Assembly (NCBI GenBank): GCA_022376925.1
Contig: JAIOJX010000026.1
Coordinates: forward strand, 200,608,400 to 200,672,399
DNA: 64,000 bases
Reading direction: 5' to 3'
Source: Tragulus kanchil
Lineage: Eukaryota; Chordata; Mammalia; Artiodactyla; Tragulidae
Part shown: positions 61,591 to 64,000 of the stretch, piece by piece
Position numbering within the stretch: the stretch's first letter is position 1
Layout of the letters: every line of letters starts with the position of its first letter
The notes under the pieces: model-generated
The model's input: only the letters and a program-made list of their open reading frames with translations
What the model was told of the DNA's origin: nothing
The model's database searches: none
Program-made: the position numbers and the translations under genes

Positions 61591-62583
61591 TCTGTTTCAG
61601 TAGGGAGGATTATAACAGGCTAGGCAACATTCCCTAAATGCCCGTTGCTTCCCACATAGAAGGTTTCTTTGTCTTTCTTCACTTGTGTAGGAATTGGATG
61701 GTAGCACCTCTAGGCATGTCATAATAAAGTATGACATTCCTCAAACACATTTCTATAAAGCTTCAAAATATGCAAATAATACTTCTTATAGTGTGAAAAT
61801 AAACACAAATATGTAGTAAAAGTGGAAATAAATTTAGGTTAGAGATGGCTCTGTGCAGGGACAGAAACACAAGCAAAGAGCAGTACACAGGGGGCCCAAC
61901 TAAATGTTTAACATTTCATTTTTTAAAAAACTGGAAGCAGAAATCTCGGTATTCCTTATTCCTTATTTTATGTTTTATGTATCTGATACATGTCATAATA
62001 ACTTCATTGGGAAAAGACCTTGTAACAGCTCATGTAAAACAAAAGAAAAGTTGGGGAATTCCTTTTAACTGTAAGCTCACTATGAATCATCAGTAAGATG
62101 TGGTTTCACAAAATTACGGCAGTCTTGGGCAGCACTAAGAAAAACACTGTCTCAGTCAAGGCTGATACTAGGGACTCTGTTTTTTACAGATTCTCATTTA
62201 TTTCCTTCTTCTAGGCTGTAAGAGATCTTTGTGTATCTGTTCTCTGATGTGTGATGTGTCTAAAATTGTTATGTGGCTGCTTGGCACATACTGGCCCAGA
62301 AACTTGTTAAATGATGAACGAGTTTGTTCATATGTATAAATACAAGTATGTCTTTGTTTGGGTTCAATTTGCTATTATGTTGTTTAGAATTTATCAATCT
62401 ATTTCATAAGTTGTATTGTTCCTTTCTCATACAGTTTTCTTCTGGTATCGGTATTAATGTCATTTTTGTCTATTGGTCTCTTATTCTCTGGAATCATTTA
62501 TGCAAGATTAGGGTTAGGTAATCCTTGAATACTGGTCAGAGCTGTCTGTGTAATTACCTGGGATGTGTCTGTGTGTTTTTCAG

Positions 62584-62803
62584 TGCATGCTAAGTCACGT
62601 TAGTTGTGCCCAACTCTGCGTGACCCTATGGACTATAGCCTGTTAGGCCCCTCTGTCCATGGTATTCTCCTGGCAAGAATACTGGAGTGGGCTGCCATTT
62701 CCTTCTCCAAGGGACCTTCCCAACCCAGGGACTGAACCTGTGTCTCTGATATCTTCTCCGTTGGTAGGCAGGTTCTTTACCACTAACGCCGCCTGGGAAG
62801 CCC
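62584..62803 (-). mobile_element. Bov-tA SINE, reverse (duplicate of 61371-61590)
   Basis: The same insertion, carried in the second copy of the 1213-bp duplication. Confidence 0.92.
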
Positions 62804-62930
62804 TCTGTTTTTCAGTAGGGAGGATTATAACAGCAGCTATTGGCAACATTCCCTAAATGCCCGTTGCTTCCCACATAGAAGGTTTCTTTGTCTTTCTTCA
62901 CTTGTGTAGGAATTGGATGGTAGCACCTCT

Positions 62931-63360
62931 AGTGCGTAGCACCTCTCTTTCAGCTTTTTCTACTGAATGACTCTACCATCTAAAAATGTTTTACCTTCAG
63001 CTGCAAGTGAAATTAAGCCAAGAACCCTAAGAAAGATATTGGGTGAGTCTTATAAGTATTATACTCATTTTTGTACTCATCTACCAGCTGGCACCAGACT
63101 TATGGATTCAACCTAATTGGAAGGCAGAGGTATCAATAATTCCAGGAAAAGAAAATAGGCTTTCTGAGTATCCAGCCAATCTCTCTCATATGACTGATTT
63201 CAGTTTCCGTATTATAAGTAATAGGCCTCGTATTTTCTTTCTGAGTCAGTTTTGTAAACTATATCTTTCTAGGGATTTTTTCTCCCAATTTTTAAAATAT
63301 AATGCCATAATTTTAGGATAAGATTATGAGACGGTAAATCTTTGCTGTTTCTATAGTTAT
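62931..63360. other. Non-coding, nothing recognised
   Basis: Unique AT-rich sequence. A forward open frame of 92 codons at 63043-63321 has no recognisable domain. Confidence 0.4.
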
Positions 63361-63960
63361 GTTGTACTTTTTTATTTTGAATATTATTTGTGTCATTTAT
63401 TCCCTATTTTCCCTTTGTTCAAATTCATTACAGCTCTCTCCATTTTATCACTATTCTTTTCTCATTATGCAGTGACCTTCTTTGAACCTAATACTATTTT
63501 TACCTTCAAATTTTTGTTTGACTTTAATACAGTTATACCAGGAACATGATTGATTAGTATGTTCTAAGTGTAATTTTTCTATAGTTTTATTCTCAATCTC
63601 TGTTTTTATATGTTAGGTATGTCACCTTTAAACAGCAATAACTGGTCTCTTGAGCTTTCAATTTGACAATCTGTTTTAACTGGAGTGATTAATACATTTA
63701 TATTTTTATTATCATTACTGATGTATTTGGAATTATTTCTACCATCATTCTGTAACTGCTGCTTCATTCTGCCCTTATCATTGTTTCTTGTTTTCTCCAT
63801 CCATGATCACTTTTAGAATTTTTTACACATTTTTTTTACTTCTATGGTTAGGAAGTTACATATTCTATCTATTCTTTCAGTGGTCATTCATGAAAATTTA
63901 ATATGCATATTTCATTTAACAAAATAATCAGGATTTCTACTTTTCTGTAAAAAAGCGTAT
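63360..63960 (-). mobile_element. Probable decayed L1, reverse
   Basis: 'aactggtctcttgagctttc', 'aatctgttttaactggagtg' and 'attaatacatttatattttt' resemble the complement of an old L1 ('tctgccaatctttgtctttt ... gagtttaatccatttacatt'). The call rests on this short stretch and the limits are uncertain. Confidence 0.45.
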
Positions 63961-63974
63961 CCTAAAATGCTTTC

Positions 63975-64000
63975 AGGGGCTTCCCTGGTGGTCCAGTGGG
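63975..64000 (+). mobile_element. CHR-type SINE head, cut by window end
   Basis: 'ggggcttccctggtggtcca' and 'gtggg' match the first 25 bases of the elements at 33631 and 58993. Confidence 0.85.

Larger units (their letters stand above)
60521..62930. repeat. Direct tandem duplication, period 1213 bp
   Basis: Copy 1 is 60521-61733 and copy 2 is 61734-62930. Copy 1's last part has small changes: 'aacaggctaggcaac' against 'aacagcagctattggcaac', and 'ctgtttcag' against 'ctgtttttcag'. A filler of about 21 bp (61713-61733) precedes the join. Confidence 0.9.

Overview
The window looks like non-coding nuclear DNA from a pecoran ruminant (cattle, sheep, goat or deer group). The evidence is the dense load of Bov-tA/Bov-A SINEs, whose bodies are related to the BovB tail, CHR/ART2-type tRNA-Glu-derived SINEs, and L1 LINE pieces with ruminant-type 3' ends. 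I find no intact protein-coding gene. The longer open frames are SINE or L1 translations, their antisense shadows, or pieces of a retropseudogene. I cannot name the species.

The dominant large-scale feature is a series of 19 direct tandem duplications. Eighteen have periods of about 1.02-1.22 kb and one is 0.57 kb. The second copies start near 2310, 4881, 8238, 12344, 16357, 18188, 20674, 23771, 26041, 27677, 30771, 32685, 37557, 40753, 43846, 50158, 53321, 57449 and 61734. Copies are almost identical. They differ mainly by homopolymer or microsatellite length, small indels, and short garbled fillers at the joins. The units share no sequence and ignore repeat boundaries. I infer that most are assembly artefacts (overlapping contig ends abutted instead of merged, or noisy gap fill), so the true locus is probably near 43-45 kb.

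Beneath that layer the locus, left to right, is as follows. 0-10 kb has scattered SINEs, a MIR, an MLT1A-like LTR carrying a CT microsatellite, and an L2 remnant. Near 10.1 kb a reverse-strand 89-nt 5S rRNA fragment sits between perfect 18-bp target-site duplications with no A tail. 10.6-21 kb is mostly decayed L1, largely antisense, studded with Bov-tA. 21-31 kb holds Bov-tA clusters, ART2/CHR SINEs, an (ATT)n microsatellite and unrecognised AT-rich DNA. 31.6-39.5 kb holds two neighbouring copies of a 5'-truncated L1 (ORF2 C-terminus plus 3' UTR). The left copy received a CHR SINE. The right copy received a reverse-strand SIGMAR1 (sigma-1 receptor) processed pseudogene with its own target-site duplication. 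39.5-64 kb returns to AT-rich DNA with old L1 pieces, SINEs, a MaLR-type LTR split by a SINE, and a CHR SINE cut by the window end.

Nothing here forms an operon or pathway. The interpretable biology is a history of retrotransposition: L1, L1-mobilised SINEs, a cellular mRNA, and a 5S RNA.
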